NCBI GenBank assembly: GCA_022823105.1
Contig: JAJDXU010000109.1
Coordinates: 1-5,987, forward strand
DNA: 5,987 nt
Source of the DNA: Dehalococcoidia bacterium
GTDB taxonomy: Bacteria > Chloroflexota > Dehalococcoidia > Lucifugimonadales > UBA3495
Direction: 5' to 3'
The notes under the pieces were generated by a model. It was given only the letters and a program-made list of their open reading frames with translations, was not told the origin of the DNA and made no database searches. This document shows positions 1 to 5,581 of this stretch, one piece after another (within the stretch, counting starts at the first letter, position 1; every line of letters begins with the position of its first letter). The position numbers were made by a program, and so were the translations under genes.

Positions 1-641
1 TGGTGATCAGTTCGCAGCACGACGACACCGACGACCGTGAAGCGTTCTCCGCCAGGATCCGAGCCGACGTCATCGAGCACGTCATCAAGCCCATCGTGCC
101 GGCACACCTGCTGGACGACGACACCAAGTACTACGTCAACCCCAGCGGATGGTTCGTTGTGGGCGGCCCGCAGGGTGACACCGGCCTGACCGGGCGCAAG
201 ATACTGGTGGACACCTACGGGGGCATCGCCCGCCATGGCGGCGGCGCGTTCTCCGGCAAGGACCCGACCAAGGTTGACCGCTCCGGCGCCTACGCGGCCC
301 GCTACGTCGCCAAGAACATCGTGGCCGCCGGCCTGGCCGACCGCTGCGAGGTCATCGTTTCCTACGCCATCGGCGTCGCCGACCCGATCTCCGTGGCCGT
401 GGAAACGTTCGATACCAACAAGGTGGAAAACGACACCATCGAGGCTCTGGTGAACGAGCACTTCGACCTGCGCCCCGGCGCGATCATCGAAGACCTGGAC
501 CTGCGCCGGCCGATCTATCGGAAGACGGCGGCGTACGGGCACTTCGGACGCACCGACATCGATCTTCCCTGGGAGCGCACCGACAAGGCCGAACTGCTGA
601 AGCAGGCGGCCGGAGCGCTGGCCGGCTCCGCGGACGACTAA
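1..641 (+). CDS. metK: S-adenosylmethionine synthetase, C-terminal part (5' end outside window)
   Basis: Makes S-adenosylmethionine from methionine and ATP, releasing phosphate and diphosphate; a cytosolic enzyme that supplies the cell's methyl donor. About 212 residues are visible, roughly the C-terminal 55% of a family usually near 380-400 residues. The reading frame is open to the window edge, and the GTG at 3 is an internal Val codon rather than a start. Counting from that codon, GPQGDTGLTGRK (55-66) is the conserved stretch of the central domain, and GGGAFSGKD (79-87) is the glycine-rich phosphate-binding signature used in PROSITE for MetK. The stretch YAARYVAKNIVAAGLADRCE and the C-terminal AAYGHFGR are also family hallmarks. 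The gene ends with TAA at 639-641 and a terminator follows 31 bases later, so it is transcriptionally closed off from the next gene. Nothing looks damaged. Identity is very secure; the upstream control region (often a SAM riboswitch) lies outside the window. Confidence 0.98.
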   Translation, partial: VISSQHDDTDDREAFSARIRADVIEHVIKPIVPAHLLDDDTKYYVNPSGWFVVGGPQGDTGLTGRKILVDTYGGIARHGGGAFSGKDPTKVDRSGAYAARYVAKNIVAAGLADRCEVIVSYAIGVADPISVAVETFDTNKVENDTIEALVNEHFDLRPGAIIEDLDLRRPIYRKTAAYGHFGRTDIDLPWERTDKAELLKQAAGALAGSADD

Positions 642-672
642 TCCGCCCGGTTTCAAAACCCTGCCGCGCGTG

Positions 673-707
673 CGCCCTCCATCCCTGCGGTGGAGGGCGT
701 TCCTTTT
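673..707 (+). terminator. Rho-independent terminator after metK
   Basis: CGCCCTCCA (673-681) pairs perfectly with TGGAGGGCG (691-699) around a 9-base loop, giving a 9-bp GC-rich stem. It is followed by TTCCTTTT, a short and imperfect T tract. It lies 31 bases after the metK stop. Form and position fit intrinsic termination of metK. Confidence 0.8.
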
Positions 708-723
708 GCCCAGCCGCTCCCGA

Positions 724-759
724 CGGCCGATCGGGCGGCCTAGAACCGCCAATTGGCCG
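724..759. other. Imperfect stem-loop in the metK-RDD intergenic gap
   Basis: CGGCCGAT (724-731) can pair with the bases at 752-759 (ending in GGCCG; one G-T pair). After a small internal loop, GGCGG (734-738) pairs with CCGCC (746-750) around a 7-base loop, for about 13 pairs in total. No T tract follows, so it is not an obvious terminator. The rest of the 642-860 gap holds the metK terminator, this structure and an AT-rich patch near 797-820, with no recognisable gene. Confidence 0.4.
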
Positions 760-803
760 AAGCACGCAAATGAACCCCAAGGGCGATGCCGACAGACTTT
801 ATC

Positions 804-809
804 TACAAT
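804..809 (+). promoter_or_regulatory. Possible -10 element for the first RDD gene
   Basis: TACAAT matches the TATAAT consensus at 5 of 6 positions and lies in the only AT-rich patch of the gap, about 50 bases before the gene at 861. No convincing -35 hexamer is found 16-18 bases upstream. An alternative is TTGCCG (824-829), a 17-base spacer and TATGGC (847-852), which would start transcription almost on the ATG at 861. Neither can be chosen by eye. Confidence 0.25.
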
Positions 810-860
810 AATTGCAAAATCGATTGCCGGCAACCGGGAGCCGGCGTATGGCGTTGGTAG

Positions 861-1310
861 ATGGATAGCGTGCTCCCTTTCCGGCGATTTGCCTCGTGGA
901 TGATTGACCGGCTGCTCTTTCTTGGCATAGGCATAGGCATTTTGTATGTGATCCAGGAGCTCGACAGCCGGTTGGGCATCCGGGGGCCGGCCTCGGTGAA
1001 TTTTGACCTGCACGAGTTGCTGGCGATACAGGCTCCCGTCTCCCTGTTGATCACCTATGCGCTCTGGCTGTTCCTGATCGTCAAGTTCGGCCCGCCGGGA
1101 CGCAGATTGACCAGCACTGAGATACGAAAGCATCGCGGCGGCAGCGCGGGCCGGCTGCGCAAACTGTTGCGCGCCGTCGTCAAGATCGCACTGCATTTGA
1201 CTCTCATCGGTCTGGTCATCGACGCCGTGTTCATCCTCCGGGACCAACGGGAACGACGGTCGATCCCGGACATATTTGCGGGCACCATGGTCACGCCGCG
1301 ACGCCGCTGA
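861..1310 (+). CDS. Divergent RDD-domain membrane protein
   Basis: A 149-residue integral membrane protein resembling the RDD family, whose biochemical role is mostly unknown (some members have been linked to ion transport). R9 and D16 in the first helix (about 14-33) match the family's Arg and Asp. A second helix spans about 58-75 and a third about 105-125, containing D121. The tail RRSIPDIFAGTMV (132-144) matches the RDD ending 'R-x-l-x-D-x-x-A-G-T-x-v'. The usual GQTPGK loop is replaced by GPPGRR (77-82), so the copy is divergent. Its C-terminal half aligns with the RDD protein at 2897-3229 (VVK, IG, DA, RS, AGT in register), so the two are probably paralogues. An in-frame TAG lies directly before ATG 861, so the start is there or at GTG 870. 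There is no normally spaced ribosome-binding site for 861. Family assignment is fairly secure; function is unknown. Confidence 0.8.
   Translation: MDSVLPFRRFASWMIDRLLFLGIGIGILYVIQELDSRLGIRGPASVNFDLHELLAIQAPVSLLITYALWLFLIVKFGPPGRRLTSTEIRKHRGGSAGRLRKLLRAVVKIALHLTLIGLVIDAVFILRDQRERRSIPDIFAGTMVTPRRR
924..940 (+). repeat. Short in-frame hexanucleotide repeat, GGCATA x 2.8
   Basis: GGCATA occurs twice in full and once as GGCAT within the first transmembrane helix of the RDD-like protein, encoding alternating Gly-Ile. The unit is six bases, so slippage would add or remove two residues without shifting the frame. It is probably just a compositional feature of the helix. Confidence 0.6.
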
Positions 1311-1314
1311 TCTC

Positions 1315-1364
1315 GGACCGACGGCAGCATAAATTGTCGGTGTGTCCGGCGTTGCTGCCGGTCC
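1315..1364. other. Bulged stem-loop between the RDD-like gene and the phosphohexomutase
   Basis: GGACC (1315-1319) and GGCAGCA (1323-1329), separated by a 3-base bulge, pair with TGCTGCCGGTCC (1353-1364) for 12 bp around a 23-base loop. An alternative small hairpin pairs CCGAC (1318-1322) with GTCGG (1336-1340). The structure starts five bases after the RDD-like stop codon. No T tract follows, so it may be a 3' end stabiliser or a weak terminator rather than a canonical intrinsic terminator. Confidence 0.35.
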
Positions 1365-1420
1365 TCCGGCTCCCGACGGCGGGCCGGCCAGACACTGAAA
1401 GTAGGGATGGAGAGCCCCTG

Positions 1421-1429
1421 TGCTAGAAT
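1421..1429 (+). promoter_or_regulatory. Extended -10 promoter placed for a leaderless phosphohexomutase mRNA
   Basis: TGCTAGAAT is an extended -10 element (TGn followed by TAGAAT, 5 of 6 to consensus). It ends six bases before the ATG at 1436, so the usual start seven bases past the hexamer would be the A of the ATG itself. No clear -35 and no usable Shine-Dalgarno are present; the nearest purine run (1403-1413) is over 20 bases away. Both facts fit a leaderless transcript. Confidence 0.5.
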
Positions 1430-1435
1430 CGATTC

Positions 1436-2848
1436 ATGGATTCTCCAATAAAATTCGGCACGGACGGTTGGCGGGGAATAATCGCTGAGGACTTCACGTT
1501 CGCGAACGTCAGGCGGTGCGCGCAGGGGCTCGCCGACTATCTTCGGGCCGTGGGCGCCGCCGGTAATGGTCTGGTCGTAGGATACGACACGCGTTTCGCG
1601 TCGAAAGAGTTCGCGGAGGCGGTGGCGTCGGTGGTATCGGCCAGCGAGATTCCGGTGTTTCTGTGCGGCCAACCGGCTCCGACACCGGTGGTCAGCCACC
1701 AAGTTGTCCAGCGCCAGGCGGCCGGCGGCGTGGTGATCACGTCGAGCCACAATCCGGCGGCCTGGAGCGGGTTCAAGTTCAAGTCTGCGGAGGGCGGCAG
1801 CGCAAGCCAGGCGGTCACCGACGTGCTGGAACTGTGCATCGACTCCGCCGGCCCGCCCAAACACCTGGCGTTGGAGGAAGGTCGGACGTTGGGGTTGGTG
1901 CAGGATGTGGACCCGAATCCGGCTTACCGGGAATCCATCGCGGGTCTGGTGGACCTCGAGAAGATACGCGACGCCGGCCTCAGCGTGATGGTGGATTCCA
2001 TGCACGGCGCCGGCGCAGGGTACATTGCCGGTCTGCTGCAGGGTGGGCGGACTTCCGTGGTGGAACTTCGCGGCGCGGCCAATCCGGCGTTTCCCGGCAT
2101 GGCCCAGCCGGAGCCCATCGCCCACAACCTGAAAGAGTTGTGCCGTCGCGTTCCCGCGGATGGCGCATCCGTGGGACTGGCGCTGGACGGCGACGCGGAC
2201 CGGATTGGCCTGGTGGACGAGAGCGGGCGTTTTGTCAGCACGCTGGAGGTGTTTTCCCTGCTGGCGTTGTACCTGCTGGAGCGAGGCGACCGCGGCCCGC
2301 TGGTCAAGGGAGTGACCGCATCCCTTATGCTCAACAAGCTGGCCGACAAGTACGGGGTTGCCATCGCCGAAATGCCGGTGGGGTTCAAAAACATTGGTCC
2401 GCGTTTCGTGGAGGATGACGCCATCCTGGGCGGCGAGGAGAGCGGCGGGTACGCGTTTCGAGGCCACATTCCCGAGCGGGACGGCATCCTGAGCGGGCTG
2501 TACCTGCTGGAGTACATGGCCGCCAGCGGGCTGGCGGCATCGGGGCTGGTTGATCACCTGTTTGCGACCGTGGGCGAGCATCACTACCAGCGGCGGGACG
2601 TGCAATTCGACCCATCGGCCCGCGCTGACATCATGGGTAGGATCGTTGATTCCCCGCTGTCCGAGTTGGCCGGGATGGCCGTGCGGGGCATCGACGCGAT
2701 CGACGGCCGGCGGTGGTTGCTCGACGCCGGCTGGGTTGCCGCGCGGTTTTCCGGTACCGAGCCCCTGCTCCGTATATATTGCGAGGCCGATACGACCGCC
2801 AACGTAACCCGTCTGTTGGACGCGATGCAGGAGCATCTCGGCGTCTGA
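1436..2848 (+). CDS. Phosphoglucomutase/phosphomannomutase (alpha-D-phosphohexomutase)
   Basis: Interconverts hexose 1-phosphate and 6-phosphate through a phosphoserine enzyme and a bisphosphate intermediate, feeding glycogen, nucleotide-sugar or cell-envelope synthesis in the cytosol. All four domain signatures are visible in order in 470 residues, a normal length. The N-terminal KFGTDGWRG (6-14) is followed by the active-site loop TSSHNP (102-107) with catalytic Ser104. The metal loop DGDADR (251-256) carries the three Mg-binding Asp residues. The sugar-binding loop is GEESGG (333-338), and the C-terminal phosphate-binding loop is RFSGTEP (437-443). GEESGG is closer to phosphoglucomutases (GEESAG) than to GlmM (GEQSGH), so glucose- or mannose-phosphate is favoured over glucosamine-phosphate, but specificity is not settled and I give no symbol. 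Translation probably starts at ATG 1436 on a leaderless mRNA. The RDD gene 48 bases downstream may be co-transcribed. Confidence 0.95.
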   Translation: MDSPIKFGTDGWRGIIAEDFTFANVRRCAQGLADYLRAVGAAGNGLVVGYDTRFASKEFAEAVASVVSASEIPVFLCGQPAPTPVVSHQVVQRQAAGGVVITSSHNPAAWSGFKFKSAEGGSASQAVTDVLELCIDSAGPPKHLALEEGRTLGLVQDVDPNPAYRESIAGLVDLEKIRDAGLSVMVDSMHGAGAGYIAGLLQGGRTSVVELRGAANPAFPGMAQPEPIAHNLKELCRRVPADGASVGLALDGDADRIGLVDESGRFVSTLEVFSLLALYLLERGDRGPLVKGVTASLMLNKLADKYGVAIAEMPVGFKNIGPRFVEDDAILGGEESGGYAFRGHIPERDGILSGLYLLEYMAASGLAASGLVDHLFATVGEHHYQRRDVQFDPSARADIMGRIVDSPLSELAGMAVRGIDAIDGRRWLLDAGWVAARFSGTEPLLRIYCEADTTANVTRLLDAMQEHLGV

Positions 2849-2882
2849 CCCAAACCGAGGCCGTGGATCCATCGTATCTAGC

Positions 2883-2889
2883 AGGGAGG
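2883..2889 (+). promoter_or_regulatory. Ribosome-binding site fixing the start of the second RDD gene
   Basis: AGGGAGG lies seven bases before ATG 2897, a strong and well-spaced Shine-Dalgarno. It contrasts with the lack of such a site before the phosphohexomutase and the first RDD-like gene. Confidence 0.8.
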
Positions 2890-2896
2890 CTGCACC

Positions 2897-3229
2897 ATGG
2901 AAACCGCCAGCCCGATTCTCCGGTTGTTCGCGACCATCCTCGACGTAATACTGTTCTTCCTGACGCTTGTGATCGGTTACATTATCTGGTGGCTCATCGT
3001 GCTGGCGCGAGGACAGACCCCAGGCAAGCAGCTGCTCGGCCTCTACGCAATCACTCAGAACGGCGAACGCGCCGGTTGGGGAACCATGTTCGTGCGCCAG
3101 GTAGTGAAGGCGATTGCCCATAGCTTTGTCATTGGGTTCTTTGCGGACGCCATCCTGCTGCTTTTGGATGACCAGGACCACCGTTCGCTGTCCGATCGCG
3201 TGGCTGGCACAATCATAGTCCGCGGCTGA
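2897..3229 (+). CDS. Short RDD-family membrane protein
   Basis: A 110-residue integral membrane protein of the RDD family; its molecular function is not known. A long hydrophobic stretch (about 10-37) carries Arg9 and Asp16 of the RDD signature and runs straight into GQTPGKQLLGL (39-49), the family's most diagnostic motif. A second membrane segment (about 70-91) contains Asp84, and the tail HRSLSDRVAGTIIV (95-108) is the typical RDD ending. Most RDD domains have two distinct helices before the GQTPGK motif; here there is one long segment or a tight hairpin, so the topology is uncertain. The gene follows the phosphohexomutase by 48 bases on the same strand with its own strong ribosome-binding site, which suggests an operon. 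It is a probable paralogue of the protein at 861-1310. Confidence 0.9.
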   Translation: METASPILRLFATILDVILFFLTLVIGYIIWWLIVLARGQTPGKQLLGLYAITQNGERAGWGTMFVRQVVKAIAHSFVIGFFADAILLLLDDQDHRSLSDRVAGTIIVRG

Positions 3230-3245
3230 ACGCGGGCCGCCCGGA

Positions 3246-3276
3246 TTCACAGGCTTACCATCAACCCCAATATCAT
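3246..3276 (+). promoter_or_regulatory. Possible promoter for the CcdA-like gene
   Basis: TTCACA (3246-3251; 5 of 6 to TTGACA) and TATCAT (3271-3276; 5 of 6 to TATAAT) are separated by 19 bases, longer than the optimal 17. They sit in the 90-base gap after the RDD gene. Transcription would start near 3283. Suggestive only. Confidence 0.3.
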
Positions 3277-3283
3277 TCACTGT

Positions 3284-3294
3284 GCTCAATGAGC
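3284..3294. promoter_or_regulatory. Small palindrome at the predicted start site of the CcdA-like transcript
   Basis: GCTCA-A-TGAGC is a perfect 5-bp inverted repeat with a one-base centre. It is placed just past the candidate promoter and 12 bases before the Shine-Dalgarno. It could be a small operator half-pair or simply chance, since no second copy is seen in the window. Confidence 0.2.
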
Positions 3295-3306
3295 CGCCGC
3301 CTCTAC

Positions 3307-3313
3307 AGGAGGT
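3307..3313 (+). promoter_or_regulatory. Consensus ribosome-binding site of the CcdA-like gene
   Basis: AGGAGGT, fully complementary to the usual 16S rRNA 3' end, lies six bases before ATG 3320 and fixes this start. It is the best Shine-Dalgarno in the window and suggests efficient translation. Confidence 0.85.
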
Positions 3314-3319
3314 ATAACG

Positions 3320-4240
3320 ATGGCGATTCCAGCCAACTCCGCCGATACTTCTCCGTCGCTCGTTGCGCGTATCACGGCGCGACGCGGCATTTTGATAGCC
3401 GTGGGTATCGCCGCCGTCGCATACGCCATAGCCGTCATAGGGGCCCTCGTGGTCCGCGATTCGACAGGGATCGACAGCGTCAACCGCTTCGTGGAGTTGC
3501 TGTCCGGGTCCTCCGGTTCCGGCATCAGCAACGTGGGCATCAAGCTGGGATTCGCTTTTGCGGTTGGCGCCGCCTCCGCCGTGAATCCCTGTGGTTTCGC
3601 CATGCTGCCGGCCTACCTGGGCCTGTACGTTAGCGGCGGCAACCAGGAAGACGAGCGCAGACGACCCATTCGGCTCGTCAGCCGGGCCGTCATGGTCGGG
3701 CTGTCCGTATCCATGGGATTCGTCGCGCTGTTCGGCGCCGTCGGCTTGATCCTGGCGTTCGGCTCGCAGGCGGTGGTGGTCGCGGCCCTCCCGTACGTTG
3801 GGCTGGCGATCGGCGTTCTGCTCATCGGGGCCGGAGCGTACATGGCAAGCGGGGGTAAGATATACACCAGCCTGGCGCAGCGCGCGGCCTCACGCATCGG
3901 AGACCCCAGCCAGCTGAACATCTCCGGATACGTGCTGTTTGGCGTCAGCTACGGCCTGGCTTCGTTGAGCTGCACGCTGCCGCTGTTCCTGGCCGTGCTG
4001 GGCGTGGGCGCGGGCCTGTCGTCTGGGTTCCTGGACACCCTGGGCCAGTTTGTGCTGTACGCCGCCGGCATGGGCAGCGTGATCATGATCCTGACCCTGG
4101 GCATGGCGGTGGCGCGCACCGTGCTGTTGCGGTGGATGAGAGCGGCGTTGCCGTACGTGGGCGTTGTCGGCGCGTGGCTGATGGTGGTGGCAGGCACCTA
4201 CATCGTGTTCTACTGGCTGACCCTCGGAGACCTGCTGTAA
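3320..4240 (+). CDS. CcdA/DsbD-type thiol-disulfide transport membrane protein
   Basis: A polytopic membrane protein of the cytochrome c biogenesis CcdA / DsbD transmembrane family. Members carry reducing equivalents from cytoplasmic thioredoxin across the membrane to extracytoplasmic thioredoxin-like proteins for haem attachment or disulfide reduction. The two family cysteines are present: Cys91 in NPCGFAMLPAYLG (89-101) at the start of the core and Cys218 in LSCTLPLFLAVLG (216-228). Hydrophobic segments fall near 23-45, 75-104, 122-148, 153-177, 203-232, 241-268 and 277-301. That is one more than the six-helix CcdA core, the extra being an N-terminal anchor before a Ser/Gly-rich linker (62-70). 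Length, 306 residues, is somewhat above minimal CcdA proteins (about 220-250). No thioredoxin-like, CcsA/CcsB or c-type cytochrome gene is in the window, so the electron acceptor is unknown; mercury or metal-stress relatives of the family are an alternative. The gene ends just before the shared terminator. Confidence 0.9.
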   Translation: MAIPANSADTSPSLVARITARRGILIAVGIAAVAYAIAVIGALVVRDSTGIDSVNRFVELLSGSSGSGISNVGIKLGFAFAVGAASAVNPCGFAMLPAYLGLYVSGGNQEDERRRPIRLVSRAVMVGLSVSMGFVALFGAVGLILAFGSQAVVVAALPYVGLAIGVLLIGAGAYMASGGKIYTSLAQRAASRIGDPSQLNISGYVLFGVSYGLASLSCTLPLFLAVLGVGAGLSSGFLDTLGQFVLYAAGMGSVIMILTLGMAVARTVLLRWMRAALPYVGVVGAWLMVVAGTYIVFYWLTLGDLL

Positions 4241-4259
4241 CGCTTGGTAAACAGCCGCC

Positions 4260-4298
4260 AAAAGCACAGGGGCGACCATGCGTCGCCCCTGTGCTTTT
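4260..4298. terminator. Bidirectional intrinsic terminator between convergent transcripts
   Basis: AAAAGCACAGGGGCGA (4260-4275) pairs perfectly with TCGCCCCTGTGCTTTT (4283-4298), a 16-bp stem with a 7-base loop (CCATGCG). A T tract is on the right (4295-4299) and an A tract on the left (4260-4263), so either RNA ends in a U run. It lies 20 bases after the CcdA-like stop and 26 bases beyond the stop of the minus-strand coiled-coil gene, and so serves both. Confidence 0.95.
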
Positions 4299-4324
4299 TG
4301 GCCGGTATAACCGGGCAGGTTTCG

Positions 4325-4657
4325 TCACTGCGGTATGCTAAAGATAGTTTTCCCATCTGAGTCGTGGGTATGGTTCGCCAGCCCGACCAGTATCTTATTG
4401 GTTTGGTGGATTGCCTCGTTGGTTTGCCGGGCGTCAGCCCGCAGCTCGGAGATAACGGTGGTCAAGGCGTCAAACCTGGCATCCAACTTGGCTTCCAGAT
4501 TGTCCATCCGGGTTCCCAGGTCATCGATTTTGGTGTCCTGGTTCTCCACCCGGTTGACCAGTTTGCCCAGCAGATAACTGCCCCTGATCAGCAACACGAC
4601 CACGGTGACGCCCAGGCTGATTCCAGCGAGAACGGCGACGATGGCGGCGACAGTCAT
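4325..4657 (-). CDS. Small membrane-anchored coiled-coil protein of unknown function
   Basis: I do not recognise a named family. The 110-residue product starts with one hydrophobic segment (about 3-24), followed by a positively charged Arg25 and a long predicted helix (about 30-90). Hydrophobic residues there fall in heptad-like steps (L47, M51, L54, L58, F62, L65, I69, L72), with many Asp, Glu, Arg and Lys between them, which points to a parallel coiled coil. The helix ends in NHTHDSDGKTIFSIP (95-109), a compact His/Asp-rich tail that looks conserved in style and might bind a metal or a partner. With few positive residues before the membrane segment, the coiled coil is probably cytoplasmic. 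It starts 36 bases after rpsI on the same strand and ends at the shared terminator, so it is probably the last gene of the ribosomal operon. The ribosome-binding site (GGGAAAG) is weak. Being a real gene is likely; the function is open. Confidence 0.75.
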   Translation of the reverse strand: MTVAAIVAVLAGISLGVTVVVLLIRGSYLLGKLVNRVENQDTKIDDLGTRMDNLEAKLDARFDALTTVISELRADARQTNEAIHQTNKILVGLANHTHDSDGKTIFSIPQ

Positions 4658-4693
4658 AAGGCTTTCCCACGCGATACGGTCGTGGGCCGGATT

Positions 4694-5104
4694 CTACCGC
4701 TTGGTGTACTGCGGGGCTCGGCGGGCACGCTTGAGACCGTACTTCTTGCTTTCCTTGACCCGGGCATCCCGAGTGATGAACCCGGCGCGTCGCAGGCCGG
4801 CTTTGAGGCCGGGGTCGGACACCACCAGGGCCCGCGCGATGCCGTGCCGGATCGCCTCCGCCTGGGCATTCACACCGCCGCCCTTCACCTGGGCCTGGAC
4901 GCGGAACCGCCCCACCGTGCCTGAGATAGCAAAAGCTTCCCGTATGGTGGACTGCCAGGGGAGCCAGTTGAAGTATTCTTCCATGGGCTTGTCGTTGATG
5001 ATGATCGCCGTGCCGTCGTCGGGATACAGACGGACCTTGGCGATCGCGGACTTTCGGCGCCCCGTGCCGTAGAAGTATTGTTGCGATTCGGTCTGCAACA
5101 CCAT
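4694..5104 (-). CDS. rpsI: 30S ribosomal protein S9
   Basis: A small-subunit ribosomal protein that binds 16S rRNA in the head; its C-terminal tail reaches toward the P-site tRNA anticodon. The 136-residue product is of normal length (about 130). It has the N-terminal signature GTGRRKSAIAKVRL (13-26), the central VKGGGVNAQAEAIRHGIARAL stretch that marks the family, and the very basic tail ending ARRAPQYTKR, with the invariant final Lys-Arg. The ATG at 5104 is supported by AGGCAGGT (5110-5117 on this strand) five bases upstream. It follows rplM by 45 bases in the standard L13-S9 pair, so the two are almost surely co-transcribed. Nothing is unusual apart from the coiled-coil gene that follows it. 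Confidence 0.98.
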   Translation of the reverse strand: MVLQTESQQYFYGTGRRKSAIAKVRLYPDDGTAIIINDKPMEEYFNWLPWQSTIREAFAISGTVGRFRVQAQVKGGGVNAQAEAIRHGIARALVVSDPGLKAGLRRAGFITRDARVKESKKYGLKRARRAPQYTKR

Positions 5105-5149
5105 TGATTACCTGCCTTTGGTTGGGGAAATACCGGCGTCGTTCAGGGG

Positions 5150-5581
5150 TTATTCCGGGCTGCCCACCTGGGCCTCGTGCGGATGCTGGTCTCCGGCGTA
5201 GATCCGGAGCCGGCGCAGCATCTGGCGACCCTGCTTGGTGGACGGCAGCATGCCCTTCACGGCCAGGTAAACGACACGCTCCGGACGCTGCTCCATCATG
5301 TCCCTCATCAGGAATGACTTGAGGTTGCCGACGTACCCGCTGTGCCGGTAGTACATCTTCTGCATCAGCTTGCGGCCGGTAATCCGGACCTTGTCGGCAT
5401 TGATCACCACCACGTGGCAACCTGTGATCACGTGCGGGGTGTAGTCGGGCCGGTCTTTGCCCTGGAGTGCGACGGCAACCTGGCGTGCCAGGCGCCCCAG
5501 GCTTACGCCCGTGGCGTCGATGACTCGCCATTCGTCCGGGACATCTCCGGCTTTTGCGAAGTACGTGCTAGCGCGTTTCAT
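5150..5581 (-). CDS. rplM: 50S ribosomal protein L13
   Basis: A large-subunit ribosomal protein that binds 23S rRNA early in assembly. The 143-residue product matches the usual length (about 142-145). Recognisable stretches are WRVIDATGVSLGRLA (18-32), PDYTPHVITG (45-54), NADKVRITG (61-69), KMYYRHSGYVG (75-85), the core VKGMLP (108-113) and YAGDQHPHEAQ (128-138) near the C-terminus. The start at ATG 5581 lies inside the 3' end of truA: the truA stop is at 5568-5570, an overlap of 14 bases, so translation is probably coupled. Possible ribosome-binding sites are GAGAAG (5585-5590) or GAGGG (5594-5598), both within truA coding sequence and neither ideally spaced. Confidence 0.98.
   Translation of the reverse strand: MKRASTYFAKAGDVPDEWRVIDATGVSLGRLARQVAVALQGKDRPDYTPHVITGCHVVVINADKVRITGRKLMQKMYYRHSGYVGNLKSFLMRDMMEQRPERVVYLAVKGMLPSTKQGRQMLRRLRIYAGDQHPHEAQVGSPE

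Noticed and set aside
924..940. The GGCATA repeat as a phase-variation switch.
   Set aside because: The unit is six bases, so copy-number change cannot shift the frame, and fewer than three copies are present.
716..1380. A 12-base repeat, GCTCCCGACGGC, at 716-727 and 1369-1380, in two intergenic gaps.
   Set aside because: A single shared 12-mer is about what chance gives in a GC-rich 6-kb window, and the flanks only loosely resemble each other.
1055..3289. A 2.2-kb open frame on the minus strand running opposite the RDD-like, phosphohexomutase and RDD genes.
   Set aside because: Its translation has no recognisable domain and is rich in His, Gln, Arg and Pro, as expected from reading the complement of GC-rich genes. 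The plus-strand genes under it have intact, well-known motifs. Long antisense frames are common at this base composition.
4364..4924. A plus-strand open frame opposite the coiled-coil and S9 genes.
   Set aside because: It crosses the well-supported minus-strand rpsI and has no recognisable domain or ribosome-binding site; it is a shadow frame.
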